64,000 bases of DNA from Malonomonas rubra DSM 5091 (GTDB lineage Bacteria; Desulfobacterota; Desulfuromonadia; Desulfuromonadales; Geopsychrobacteraceae): NCBI RefSeq assembly GCF_900142125.1, contig NZ_FQZT01000014.1, positions 1-64,000 on the forward strand. Direction: 5' to 3'. Numbering within the stretch: the stretch's first letter is position 1; each line of letters starts with the position of its first letter. A program made the position numbers and the translations under genes. Under the pieces are notes generated by a model that was given only the letters and a program-made list of their open reading frames with translations, did no database searches and was not told the origin of the DNA. This document shows, in pieces, positions 33,872 to 42,635 of the stretch.

Positions 33872-33967
33872 AAAACAGGCTGATAGCATTCAAAAAGAAA
33901 ACATTAGCGTTGACAAATCTTTATTTTTACCGCACCCTGCAAGAACACTCTCATAAAGGAGCGGACC

Positions 33968-34312
33968 ATGCCTTTATCGGTCAGCAACAATATCAGTGCT
34001 CTCAACGCCCTGTCGACCAAGCAAGCGGTCAGCAGCAACAACATCGCCAACGCTGAATCGAGTAAATTCAAAAAATCGACAGCGGTGCTGGAAGAAGGTC
34101 AGAACGGCGCAGTTTCCGCCAAAGTACAAAAGGTCAACACACCGGGCGTGATGATCAATCAACCTGACGGTACCGTTGAAGAGCTGTCGAATGTCGATCT
34201 TGGGCAGGAACTGACCGGTATGATCCCGACTCAGCGCGGCTACGAAGCCAACCTGAAAGCCCTGCAGGCACAAGGCGAAATGGAAGACACCACTCTCGAT
34301 CTGATCGGCTGA
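33968..34312 (+). CDS. Orphan flagellar basal-body rod-like protein
   Basis: A 114-residue protein with the marks of flagellar rod and hook proteins: an N-terminal segment with SSNNIANAESSKF (the conserved NNIANxxTxGF motif) and a C-terminal helix LGQELTGMIPTQRGYEANLKALQ. It is most like FlgC but lacks some of the middle part and has no flagellar gene near. The ATG has AAGGAG seven bases upstream. Possible roles are a diverged rod part or a protein of another export machine. Confidence 0.75.
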   Translation: MPLSVSNNISALNALSTKQAVSSNNIANAESSKFKKSTAVLEEGQNGAVSAKVQKVNTPGVMINQPDGTVEELSNVDLGQELTGMIPTQRGYEANLKALQAQGEMEDTTLDLIG

Positions 34313-34334
34313 GACAACCTTATCCACAAAAACA

Positions 34335-34374
34335 AAGGCCGCTCCCCATCTTGGGCAGCGGCCTTTTAATTTTC
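34335..34374. terminator. Bidirectional rho-independent terminator
   Basis: AAGGCCGCT (34335-34343) pairs with AGCGGCCTT (34357-34365), with T-rich tails on both strands. It lies between the convergent rod-like and carbonic anhydrase genes. Confidence 0.9.
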
Positions 34375-34388
34375 ACGTCCAACAAAAA

Positions 34389-35141
34389 CTACTTGTACAC
34401 GACACGGCCGTTGAGCGGCTGAATCGGACGCTTGGTTTCCTGATCATTGAAAAAGCTGCGGAACTTGGCGATTTGCGCCGGCGAGACGGTCGGATTATTC
34501 TGCAGCACCATCCACTTGACTCCTTCGGAGCAGGGAGGAGTGGTCAGTGAACCGGTGAATCCATAGTAATCGGCGCTCTCCGGCAACAGGTCGGAAACGT
34601 TGATCGAAGCGCTGCCGACGGTTGTCGTCGAGTTGACTTTCGACGGCGTATAGCCCCACAGGCGCTCCAGTAACGGGTTGGCGGCACCTTCCTCGAACAG
34701 AATCCCGACAACAGCCAGGCTACCGTCAGTAGCCTGGTGCACGAGATGAGCTTCCAACGGGAAATAGCTGCCCTCGACTTTATTTTCGCTCAAACTGTGG
34801 AAGTGGAACTGCAGCAACTGGTAGGTTTTTCCGTCAACCGAGATGCTGCTGCCCTCGCCGTAATTGGCCTTGATAGTATGACCATTGTTGATCACGGCCA
34901 GGGTGGTGTCTTCATAGTTAAAGGTCAGTTCCGGCTGGTCCGCCTCGACGGCACTGACAATATCGATCGGAGTCTGGCTTTTGCCGTCTTTACACATGTG
35001 AAAATCGGGAGACAGGTCACCCCAGTACTCCGGCCCGATATCCCCGTGGTATCCCCAGTGAACTTCACCGCCATGACCGCCGGCAAAAGCGACCGGGACC
35101 AAAGCGACCATCAGGAAAACTGCAAGCAAAACATTCTTCAT
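34389..35141 (-). CDS. Alpha-carbonic anhydrase, periplasmic
   Basis: A 250-residue alpha-type carbonic anhydrase, exported by a signal peptide ending at PVAFA. It interconverts CO2 and bicarbonate. The zinc ligands are H113 and H115 (QLLQFHFHSLSEN) and H132 (EAHLVHQ), and TGSLTTPPCSEGVKW is the active-site wall motif. The ATG at 35141 has GGAGG seven bases upstream; an ATG six bases before it is too close. It forms its own unit. Confidence 0.93.
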   Translation of the reverse strand: MKNVLLAVFLMVALVPVAFAGGHGGEVHWGYHGDIGPEYWGDLSPDFHMCKDGKSQTPIDIVSAVEADQPELTFNYEDTTLAVINNGHTIKANYGEGSSISVDGKTYQLLQFHFHSLSENKVEGSYFPLEAHLVHQATDGSLAVVGILFEEGAANPLLERLWGYTPSKVNSTTTVGSASINVSDLLPESADYYGFTGSLTTPPCSEGVKWMVLQNNPTVSPAQIAKFRSFFNDQETKRPIQPLNGRVVYK

Positions 35142-35336
35142 CCCCATTCCTCCCTGCTATAAATGTTATCGGCATGGCCGACCAATCAGTCACCGCCAAT
35201 CGCGGCAACCCAAATGACAGAAATCAACAAAGACAAAAACAAAGTCGATCTACACGCTGCGTGAATATACGTGAGGCCGACAGCGGATTCCATCACTTTA
35301 TCATTAAATTTAACACAGGAAAGTTTGGAATGATTT

Positions 35337-35831
35337 CTAATCCATATCACGTAACCTTTTGAATATTTCTCGATATGCCCTCTTATCCCCATGCTGATGA
35401 ACAGAGCGTGACAAGCGGGAGATTGCCTTTCGATCAACATTCGGATAAAGGTCGAGCATTTCTGCAAATGCCGTCTCAAACGTCTGTGCATCACACAACC
35501 GGTCACGCAATTTTTCCAACTGATGGAATTCGTGCTTCTCGCTGCGCGCGACCTGGTCGAGGTTTTGCAACTGCGTCATCAACTGCAGCAGTTCGTCCTC
35601 CTGTTTGCGCAGATAGCCCGCCAGATGCTTCACCTGCCGCTTGTGCGAACTTCGCCCTTTGGTTTCACGTGCCTCGACCACCTCTACGGTCAGATCTTCC
35701 GACAGCTGCAACTGGCCGAAAGCCTTATCCGACATACTCGACAGCTGATCGGCGATCTTCTCCACCTCTTTCGCCATTTGTTTCTTTTTCGTCCGGCTTA
35801 AGGGCAGCTCTTCCTGGTATTCTTCGCTCAT
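35337..35831 (-). CDS. darP: DarP/YjgA-type ribosome-associated protein
   Basis: A 164-residue highly charged helical protein of the YjgA (DUF615) family, now known as DarP, a factor linked to late assembly of the 50S subunit. The family marks are LPLSRTKKKQMAKEVEKIADQL near the start, ARETKGRSSHKRQVKHLAGYLRK in the middle and RKAISRLSRSVH...YREIFKRLR near the end. It has no neighbour with a related job. The start at 35831 is the first ATG and matches the family start. Confidence 0.88.
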   Translation of the reverse strand: MSEEYQEELPLSRTKKKQMAKEVEKIADQLSSMSDKAFGQLQLSEDLTVEVVEARETKGRSSHKRQVKHLAGYLRKQEDELLQLMTQLQNLDQVARSEKHEFHQLEKLRDRLCDAQTFETAFAEMLDLYPNVDRKAISRLSRSVHQHGDKRAYREIFKRLRDMD

Positions 35832-35880
35832 GACATCCTCCGACTTCGATGCCTGAAGCTACCGCGAGCGGAACGAGCAG

Positions 35881-36456
35881 TCAACCAGAGTGGCACCTGC
35901 GCCAGAAAAACAGGCCGGCAACACCGCTACCGAACAGTAAATAAGTTGAGGGTTCGGGAGTTGGGACGGGAGTGAAATCGACGGTCAAAGTTGTTACTCG
36001 AAAAGAGCTTCCCTCGCTTGCCTTAATACCAAACATTTGGCTGCTCAGGTTGTGGGCTGTAAAATCAAAAAAACCATCTTTATCACCAATGCGCAAAATG
36101 TCTTCAACTTCCCCGAATTGATCACCATCCCCAAGGGAAAAAGCAAATGCATCACCTACATCAACCCAATAAAAAGAGGCATCAACAAGTCGAACCTTTT
36201 CACTGAATGAAAACCACAAAGCTTCGAACGCGCCGTCCCCATCCAAAGTCCCACTATCGCTACCACCGGCATCGACCCCCAAACCGCGACTGGTATCAGT
36301 CACAGTCGCCAGTCCGGCGCTGACATTGAGCGTCAGATCTGCTTTAGGAAAATAATAATCGCTTGGAGAATCGCTGAAATCAAAGGTAACAGGAATAGCA
36401 AAGGCAGGAAAAACAGACAGCAGACAAACGAATAGACATAACACCACAACTCTCAT
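35881..36456 (-). CDS. PEP-CTERM-sorted secreted protein
   Basis: A 191-residue exported protein. A signal peptide begins MRVVVLCLFVCLL. The mature part is acidic with Asp/Gly-rich segments. The C-terminus is a textbook PEP-CTERM signal: PEPS, a hydrophobic span TYLLFGSGVAGLFFW and the basic end RRCHSG. Such proteins are processed by an exosortase and often belong to exopolysaccharide surfaces; no exosortase gene is in the window. The ATG at 36456 has GGAGGGGG upstream. The function is unknown. Confidence 0.85.
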   Translation of the reverse strand: MRVVVLCLFVCLLSVFPAFAIPVTFDFSDSPSDYYFPKADLTLNVSAGLATVTDTSRGLGVDAGGSDSGTLDGDGAFEALWFSFSEKVRLVDASFYWVDVGDAFAFSLGDGDQFGEVEDILRIGDKDGFFDFTAHNLSSQMFGIKASEGSSFRVTTLTVDFTPVPTPEPSTYLLFGSGVAGLFFWRRCHSG

Positions 36457-36616
36457 AAGAGCCCCCTCCATTTGAGTGAATTGACGTGACAAAAATCTTC
36501 ATTAAATTATTTATCTGGCAGTATACTTCCCCTCTCTGACAAAATTCTGAATGACGCTTTGGCCGCACTCGCTTTTTTGCTATGCTTGCAATTCTGCCTA
36601 AAAGGAGCAAAAGCTG

Positions 36617-37183
36617 ATGGACTACGGAATTACCCGCGAACGTTCGCTTGAACTGCTGAACCAGCATTTAAAAAACCAAAACCTGGTCAAACACTGCCTT
36701 GCCAGTGAAGCGGTGATGCGTGCCTTGGCCAAGCACCTCAATGAAGATGTCGAGCTCTGGGGACTGACCGGTCTGCTGCATGATCTCGATGTGGAAATGA
36801 CCCTTGATGACATGGAAAAACACACCCACGAAACCGTTCGCATCCTGCGCGAAGAAGGCGTCGCTGAAGAGATTCTCGAAGCGATCCGCATGCACAATGA
36901 AATGGCTCACGGCGACAAGCGCAGCGAAAAATTTCACCACGCACTGGCGGCGGGAGAAACCATCACCGGGCTGATCACCGCAACGGCGCTGGTTTACCCG
37001 GATAAGAAGCTGGCCAGCGTAAAACCGAAATCGGTGCGCAAACGCTACAAAGAAAAGCAGTTTGCCGCCGGGGCAAACCGCGAAATCATCGCTGAATGCG
37101 AACAGCTCGGCATCCCGATTCCCGAGTTTTGCGACATCTGCCTGGAAGCGATGAAGGGCATTTCTGACGATCTCGGTCTTTAG
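36617..37183 (+). CDS. HD-domain phosphohydrolase-like protein
   Basis: A 188-residue protein of the HD superfamily of metal-dependent phosphohydrolases. H26 (VKHCLAS) and the H55-D56 pair (GLLHDLD) are visible, and IRMHNE provides another ligand. It is of the single-domain type often annotated only as HDIG. It is 11 bases before larB and probably in one operon with it, an arrangement that may only be local. Confidence 0.85.
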   Translation: MDYGITRERSLELLNQHLKNQNLVKHCLASEAVMRALAKHLNEDVELWGLTGLLHDLDVEMTLDDMEKHTHETVRILREEGVAEEILEAIRMHNEMAHGDKRSEKFHHALAAGETITGLITATALVYPDKKLASVKPKSVRKRYKEKQFAAGANREIIAECEQLGIPIPEFCDICLEAMKGISDDLGL

Positions 37184-37194
37184 AGGATAAGCGT

Positions 37195-37947
37195 TTGAAC
37201 AGCAAAGACCTGACCAGACTACTGCAATCTCTGGCCGACGGCCACATCAGCGTGGAAGATGGCGTCAACCAGCTGAAAAAACTGCCGTTCGAAGACTTAG
37301 GTGTCGCCCAGATCGATCACCACCGTGAACTGCGTCAGGGCGTACCCGAAATCATTCTCGGCGAGAGCAAAAGTCTGGATCAGCTGAAAACCATCATCGC
37401 CGCCATGCAGCGCAACGGAAGCAACATCCTGGCCACCCGGGTCGATGCCGAAAAAGCGACCGCACTCTGCAACCAGTTCCCGGAAGCGGAATACAACGTC
37501 GACGCCCGCGCCTTCTGCCTGATACAGCAGAAAATTGAGAACAGCGGTGCAGGCAAAATACTGATCGTCTGCGCCGGGACCTCTGATCTGCCGGTCGCCA
37601 AAGAAGCCGCCATCACCGCACGCATGCTCGGCAACGAGGTCGAAGAACTGGTCGATGTCGGGGTCGCCGGCATCCATCGCCTGCTGGCGAAAAGCGATCA
37701 ATTGCAGAAAGCCGCCGTCATCATCGTCGTTGCCGGCATGGAAGGGGCACTCCCCTCCGTCGTCGGCGGACTGGTCGCCGCCCCGGTCATCGCCGTCCCC
37801 ACATCGGTCGGTTACGGCGCAGCCTTCGGCGGCATCGCCGCCCTGCTCGGCATGCTCAACAGCTGCGCAAGTGGCGTAACGGTAGTAAATATAGACAACG
37901 GCTTCGGCGCGGCTTTCGCAGCCAACCGAATTAACCGCAAAGGCTGA
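37195..37947 (+). CDS. larB: Nickel-pincer cofactor biosynthesis protein LarB
   Basis: A 250-residue LarB, the carboxylase/hydrolase that turns nicotinic acid adenine dinucleotide into the dicarboxylated precursor of the nickel-pincer cofactor of lactate racemase and related enzymes. The AIR-carboxylase-like half is clear: ILIVCAGTSDLPVAKEAAITARMLG, VVAGMEGALPSVVGGLV, PTSVGYGA and GGIAALLGMLNSCASGV. The start is TTG at 37195 with GAGGATAAG upstream. larC follows after a repeat. LarE and LarA are not in the window. Confidence 0.92.
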   Translation: MNSKDLTRLLQSLADGHISVEDGVNQLKKLPFEDLGVAQIDHHRELRQGVPEIILGESKSLDQLKTIIAAMQRNGSNILATRVDAEKATALCNQFPEAEYNVDARAFCLIQQKIENSGAGKILIVCAGTSDLPVAKEAAITARMLGNEVEELVDVGVAGIHRLLAKSDQLQKAAVIIVVAGMEGALPSVVGGLVAAPVIAVPTSVGYGAAFGGIAALLGMLNSCASGVTVVNIDNGFGAAFAANRINRKG

Positions 37948-38199
37948 CACAGCACCCCCGTGTGACGCAGCCGAAGCGAAATGAAGTTTTGCAGGGTTTC
38001 AAGGAAAAACTGTCTGAGGCGTAGCCGAGTTTTTTTCCGTGCTGCAAAACGCAATGCAGCGCAGGGAACCCGAAGGGCAAGGAGGTCGGGCGCCCTTTTC
38101 TGCTTACTCTTTTGTGGCGCGACAAAAGAGTAAGGCGCGGTGTGGGCGCGCAAGCCCACGACCTTGACTTTGACCTTAAAAAGGACAGCATAAATAGAA
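37948..38199. other. 252-base intergenic region holding hairpin-repeat copy 2
   Basis: This gap between larB and larC is almost filled by nested inverted repeats. A large hairpin has outer arms TTTTGCAG (37987-37994) and CTGCAAAA (38042-38049) and inner arms GGAAAAACT and AGTTTTTTTCC. Then come the two hairpins listed at 38103-38159. No gene is convincing in it. Confidence 0.6.
38103..38159 (+). repeat. Multi-hairpin intergenic repeat, copy 2
   Basis: The first hairpin has perfect 13-base arms CTTACTCTTTTGT (38103-38115) and ACAAAAGAGTAAG (38122-38134). The second has arms GTGGGC (38142-38147) and GCCCAC (38154-38159) with the loop GCGCAA. Stem bases differ from copy 1 at 33285 but pairing is kept, and the loop of the second hairpin is identical. 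The element again ends just before a gene (larC, 41 bases on). Confidence 0.8.
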
Positions 38200-39396
38200 A
38201 TGAGAACACTCTACCTCGACACCTTCTCCGGCATCTCCGGCGACATGTTCCTCGGCCTGCTAATAGACCTCGGCCTCCCCCTCGAGCGCCTGCAGACGGA
38301 ACTGAAAAAACTCCCGTTAACCGGTTACGAACTAAAAGTCGACCGCGAACAACGCCACGGCATCGAAGGTTGCCGCCTGCAGGTGGTCCACGAAGAAGGT
38401 CACCACCACCGCAGCTGGAGCACCATCGACAAAATGCTCGAAGGCAGCGAACTGGATGAACAACCGAAACAGACCGCCCGCCGTTTCTTTCGCCGCCTCG
38501 GCGAAGCGGAAGCCAAGGTTCACGGCATCGATATCGACAAAGTTCACTTCCACGAAGTTGGCGCCATCGACGCCATCGTCGACCTGACCGGTGCCGCTAT
38601 TGGCCTGTACCTTCTCGGCATCGAAAAACTGCTCTGCAGTCCGCTGCCGCTTTCCCGCGGCATGAGTAAATGCGCCCACGGTGCCCTGCCGCTGCCCGCA
38701 CCGGCCGTACTGAAAATGCTGCACGGTCTGCCGATCGTCAGCAGCGGAAGCGATAAAGAACTGGTCACGCCGACCGGCGCCACCATCGTCACCGAACTGG
38801 CAGAGTTCTGCGAGCTGCCACAGCTGACCATCGACCGCACCGGCTACGGTGTCGGCGGCTGGCAACTGGAGGATCGCCCCAACCTGCTGCGCGGCATTCT
38901 CGGCGAAATGGTCGAGGACGCCACGCAAACCGACCGGGTGCAACTGCTGGAAACCCACATCGATGATTCCACGGCGGAGCAGCTCGGCTACCTGCTGGAG
39001 CAGCTGTTCGACGCCGGCGCGCTTGATGCAGCCTACAGCCCGCTGCAGATGAAAAAAAATCGCCCCGCCCATCGACTGACCGTGGCCTGCGAGCCGGGCT
39101 GTGCGGAGAAGCTCGCCAAGCTGATTATGCACCAGAGCAGTGCCATCGGCGTTCGCAGCACCAGCTGCAACCGCTTCAGGCTACATCGCCGCACGGCAAC
39201 TGTCGCTACCGAGCTGGGCGAAGCGCAGGTCAAGCTGCTTTACGACGGTGACCGCTTTCTGCGCCTGAGCGCCGAGTACGAGGATTGCCGCAAACTTGCC
39301 CAAACCAGCAAGCTGCCGCTGCAACAGGTCTACCGCCTGGTGGAAAACGCGGCCTATCAACAACTGCAACCGGAGACGAATGGGAAACCGGCATGA
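38200..39396 (+). CDS. larC: Nickel insertion protein LarC
   Basis: A 398-residue LarC, the CTP-dependent nickel insertase that completes the nickel-pincer cofactor. The N-terminus LYLDTFSGISGDMFLGLLIDLG and the segment HFHEVGAIDAIVDLTGAAIGLYLLG are diagnostic. The His-rich HEEGHHHRS region (residues 64-72) is likely a nickel-holding loop. It is one intact reading frame, unlike species where LarC is made from two frames. Its stop overlaps the pgpA start (ATGA). Confidence 0.92.
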   Translation: MRTLYLDTFSGISGDMFLGLLIDLGLPLERLQTELKKLPLTGYELKVDREQRHGIEGCRLQVVHEEGHHHRSWSTIDKMLEGSELDEQPKQTARRFFRRLGEAEAKVHGIDIDKVHFHEVGAIDAIVDLTGAAIGLYLLGIEKLLCSPLPLSRGMSKCAHGALPLPAPAVLKMLHGLPIVSSGSDKELVTPTGATIVTELAEFCELPQLTIDRTGYGVGGWQLEDRPNLLRGILGEMVEDATQTDRVQLLETHIDDSTAEQLGYLLEQLFDAGALDAAYSPLQMKKNRPAHRLTVACEPGCAEKLAKLIMHQSSAIGVRSTSCNRFRLHRRTATVATELGEAQVKLLYDGDRFLRLSAEYEDCRKLAQTSKLPLQQVYRLVENAAYQQLQPETNGKPA

Positions 39397-39866
39397 ATGA
39401 CATCGCACAGGGCGCACAGCGCAAATTGATTCTCTTTCTTGCCAGTAACGCCGGCCTCGGTTACGCCCCGGTCGCCTCCGGCACCTTCGGCAGCTTGATG
39501 GGCATCCCCTTCTTCTACTACATCTCCGGCTTCAACTGGTTCCTGCAACTGCTCACTTTCATCGCCCTGCTGTTTTTGAGCTTTTGGAGTTGCAACGAAG
39601 CAGGTAAAATCTATGGCGAAGCGGATGACGGCCGGATCGTCATCGATGAACTGATCGGCTACCTCGCGGCAGTGCTCTTTCTGCCTTTTTCCTGGGGCAC
39701 CGCTATCATCGCCTTTTTCTGGTTCCGGCTATTCGATATCACCAAGCCACAACCGGCGAAATGGTTCGACAAAGAGATGAAAAACGGCGTTGGCGTCACC
39801 CTCGACGATCTTGTTGCCGGAATTTACGCAGCGATTGCGCTGCGCCTTTGCTTGTGGATTTTTTAA
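39393..39866 (+). CDS. pgpA: Phosphatidylglycerophosphatase A
   Basis: A 157-residue inner-membrane lipid phosphatase that makes phosphatidylglycerol. The stretch GLGYAPVASGTFGSLMGIPFF and the acidic motif DDGRIVIDELIGYL are characteristic, and KPQPAKWFDKEMKNGVGVTLDDLVAGIYAA closes the active site. There are several hydrophobic segments. The ATG overlaps the larC stop. The frame is open upstream but belongs to larC there. Confidence 0.92.
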   Translation: MNDIAQGAQRKLILFLASNAGLGYAPVASGTFGSLMGIPFFYYISGFNWFLQLLTFIALLFLSFWSCNEAGKIYGEADDGRIVIDELIGYLAAVLFLPFSWGTAIIAFFWFRLFDITKPQPAKWFDKEMKNGVGVTLDDLVAGIYAAIALRLCLWIF

Positions 39867-39869
39867 CCG

Positions 39870-41141
39870 ATGCAGACACGCTTGACAGGGCTTGACCGCC
39901 CCTTCGATATCGCCGTACTGACCACAGGAGACGAGCTGCTCAATGGCGAACTGGCCGACACCAACACCGGCACTATTGCCGCCATCCTTTCGCAGTACGG
40001 CTACCGGCTGCGCTGCTCACTGTCAGTACCGGACCAGGAAAAAGAGATCGAAGCTGCTCTGCGCTACCTGAGCGGGCACGCCCAGGCGGTGATTGTCACT
40101 GGCGGACTCGGCTCGACTGGCGACGATCTGACCGCCCGCGCAGCCGCCCGTGCAACCGGACAACAGCTGGCGATCAACGAAGAAGCTCTGGAAATGGTCC
40201 GGGCTTGGTTCAAAAAGCGCAATCGCCAGATGGAGCCGTCCAACGAGCGGCAGGCATTGCTGCCGCTGGAGGCGGAACCACTACAGAATCCCCTCGGTAC
40301 CGCTCCCGGTTTCCGCCTGCGACATAAAAATTGCCAGCTGTTTTTCCTGCCGGGTGTCCCGAGCGAGATGAAAGCGATGTTCAACCAGGCAGTACTGCCA
40401 GCACTGCAGGAGCTGCATCCGCCGGAAGCGGCGCGCCAGCAGCGGCTGTTCAAACTGTTCGGTCTGCCTGAGCCCAAGGTTGACGCGCTGATCCCCTATT
40501 CGCAACTGCCGCAAGGGGTCGATGTCGCCTTCGCTCTCGATTACCCGCTGGTGCTGGTCAAGCTGCGCGCTGACGGTGACGATGCCACGCAAAGGCTGGA
40601 TCAGGCTGAGACGATTCTGCTGGAAGTGCTCGGCGAGCACATCATGGCCCGCGACGAGCAAACACCGGAAGAAGTTGTCGGCAAACTGCTGATTGAAGCC
40701 GGGTTGTCGCTTTCTCTGGCGGAATCCTGCACCGGCGGGCTGGTCGCCAGCATGCTCACCAGCCAACCGGGTGCATCCGCCTTTCTCGAACGGGGTGCAG
40801 TTACTTATGCCGACTCGGCCAAGCAGGACTGGCTGCAGGTTCCCCTGCCGATCCTGCAGCAGCACGGAGCTGTCAGCGAGCAGTGCGCCAGAGCCATGGC
40901 AATCGGCCTGCGTCGTGCCACCGGCACCGATCTGGCGCTCTCGATCACTGGCATCGCCGGGCCAGACGGCGGCACTGAAGAGAAACCGGTCGGCACCGTT
41001 TTCATGGCGCTGGCGAACCCGGAAGGGGTGCACGTCAAAGGCTATCGCTTCAATGGTGATCGCCATAAAGTTCAACGCATGAGTGCAGTCATGGCGCTGG
41101 AGTGGCTGCGCCGCTTCGCATTACGCTATGCAAAGGATTAA
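39870..41141 (+). CDS. cinA: CinA-type NMN amidohydrolase / ADP-ribose pyrophosphatase
   Basis: A 423-residue CinA. The N-terminal molybdopterin-binding-like (COG1058) domain has VLTTGDELLNGELADTN and VTGGLGSTGDDLT. The C-terminal NMN deamidase domain (from about residue 265) has LAESCTGGLVASMLT and ITGIAGPDGGTEEKPVGTV. It recycles the pyridine nucleotide product of NAD-consuming reactions. It starts four bases after pgpA. Its placement before recA is common and gave it the name competence-induced. Confidence 0.93.
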   Translation: MQTRLTGLDRPFDIAVLTTGDELLNGELADTNTGTIAAILSQYGYRLRCSLSVPDQEKEIEAALRYLSGHAQAVIVTGGLGSTGDDLTARAAARATGQQLAINEEALEMVRAWFKKRNRQMEPSNERQALLPLEAEPLQNPLGTAPGFRLRHKNCQLFFLPGVPSEMKAMFNQAVLPALQELHPPEAARQQRLFKLFGLPEPKVDALIPYSQLPQGVDVAFALDYPLVLVKLRADGDDATQRLDQAETILLEVLGEHIMARDEQTPEEVVGKLLIEAGLSLSLAESCTGGLVASMLTSQPGASAFLERGAVTYADSAKQDWLQVPLPILQQHGAVSEQCARAMAIGLRRATGTDLALSITGIAGPDGGTEEKPVGTVFMALANPEGVHVKGYRFNGDRHKVQRMSAVMALEWLRRFALRYAKD

Positions 41142-41156
41142 AAATCGGGACAGACT

Positions 41157-42635
41157 ATGAGTTCTGGGTCGAAGAAAAAGTCAGCGAGCATCAGCGCAAG
41201 GATCGATCCGACCTGCGACCTGTCTCGCCTGCAGCTGTTGCACCAGATAGCCGGTCTGACGGCGAATGTCCGCGAGCGCGGACTTCTGCTCGACACTGCG
41301 CTGGAGATGCTGCACAACAATTTCGGGGCAAGCGGCTGCGGCATCTACCAGCTGAACAGCCCGGCCTCTCCCCTGCACCTGGTAGCAACGCAGGGCATCA
41401 GTGACGAACTGAGCCAGTCTCTGCAGAAGATTCCCGCCGGGAAAGGCCTGGTCTCTTCTGTTATCGACACCAATCGGGCGCACAGCTGGCACGACTTGCC
41501 ACAAGCCGAAGAGCTACACCACAAGGCCCTTCTGGATGCAGGCTGGCAGAGCTTGCAGGCCCATCCACTGATCGCCCATGAACGGCTGATCGGTGTACTC
41601 TTTTTGTTTCAACAACAGCCACGTCAGTACAGCCAGCCTGAAGTTGAGCTGCTGGATGAGTGCTGTCGCCTGCTCGCATCAGCCATCGACGCCTCCGAAC
41701 TGGTAGAAAAACTTGAGTGGCAACATCGCCTGACCCATGCCAGCCAGCGAGAACTGGATCGCTCACGTCGCCAATTGCGCGAGCACGTCATGCGACTGGA
41801 GGAGAGCAACCGGTCGCTGGAGAAAGCAAACCAGATGAAGGATCGCTTTCTCGCCCTCGCTTCGCATGAGTTGCGCACACCGCTGACCTGGATTATGACA
41901 GCCGCAGAGATGCTGGACGGGCAGCGTGACGACCTGCCGGAAGAGTGTCACATTCTGCTCGACACCATTGACAAAGGCAGCCAGCGGCTTAACAACCTGG
42001 TTGAAGACCTGCTGGAAATTGCACGTATCGAAGCCCAGGACATCTATCTGGCGCAGGAGCACATCGACCTGCCACTGATGTTCGGCGAGCTGTCGCTGCA
42101 ATTTGGCGACGAAGCTCTGCGTCGTCAGTTGTCCCTGGAAATCGGCGAATGTCCCGATCACATTGCCCCGGTCGGCGATCACCACCATCTGCGCCAGGCC
42201 CTTGAGCGGATCATGAAAAATGCTCTCAAATTCACGCCACTCGGCGGCCTGGTCAAGCTGGAAGCCCATCATCGAACGGCCGAAGAGTTGCTCGACCAGA
42301 AAAGGGAAATCGAAATTTTCAGCCCCTCTTTTTTCCAGAAGAAGCCGCTGCTCGACCACATCGAAATCTGCATCAGCGACAGCGGGGTTGGCATCGCCGA
42401 AAAAGATCGCCTGCTGATTTTCGACAAGTTCCAGGGAGCCGGGGATATCAATCAGCATGGGAAAGAACAGTACGCAGCCCAGGGGCCAAGCGCCGGGCTC
42501 GGCCTGCCGCTGGCAAAAGGGATGATTGAAGCCCACGGCGGCATGATCTGGGTCGACAACTCCAAGTTAAGCGAAACCGGCAGCTGCTTCCATATCCTGA
42601 TGCCGCTTTATCGGTCGCGCAAGGCCGATGACTGA
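41157..42635 (+). CDS. Soluble GAF-domain histidine kinase
   Basis: A 492-residue cytoplasmic sensor kinase. A GAF domain spans about 25-165, followed by a coiled coil (QRELDRSRRQLREHVMRLEESN). The HisKA region has FLALASHELRTPLTWI with an intact phosphoacceptor His, and the ATPase part shows ISDSGVGIAEKDRLLIFDKF and SAGLGLPLAKGMIEAHGG. The ligand of the GAF domain is unknown. The stop overlaps the thpR start by eight bases. No response regulator is adjacent. Confidence 0.9.
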   Translation: MSSGSKKKSASISARIDPTCDLSRLQLLHQIAGLTANVRERGLLLDTALEMLHNNFGASGCGIYQLNSPASPLHLVATQGISDELSQSLQKIPAGKGLVSSVIDTNRAHSWHDLPQAEELHHKALLDAGWQSLQAHPLIAHERLIGVLFLFQQQPRQYSQPEVELLDECCRLLASAIDASELVEKLEWQHRLTHASQRELDRSRRQLREHVMRLEESNRSLEKANQMKDRFLALASHELRTPLTWIMTAAEMLDGQRDDLPEECHILLDTIDKGSQRLNNLVEDLLEIARIEAQDIYLAQEHIDLPLMFGELSLQFGDEALRRQLSLEIGECPDHIAPVGDHHHLRQALERIMKNALKFTPLGGLVKLEAHHRTAEELLDQKREIEIFSPSFFQKKPLLDHIEICISDSGVGIAEKDRLLIFDKFQGAGDINQHGKEQYAAQGPSAGLGLPLAKGMIEAHGGMIWVDNSKLSETGSCFHILMPLYRSRKADD

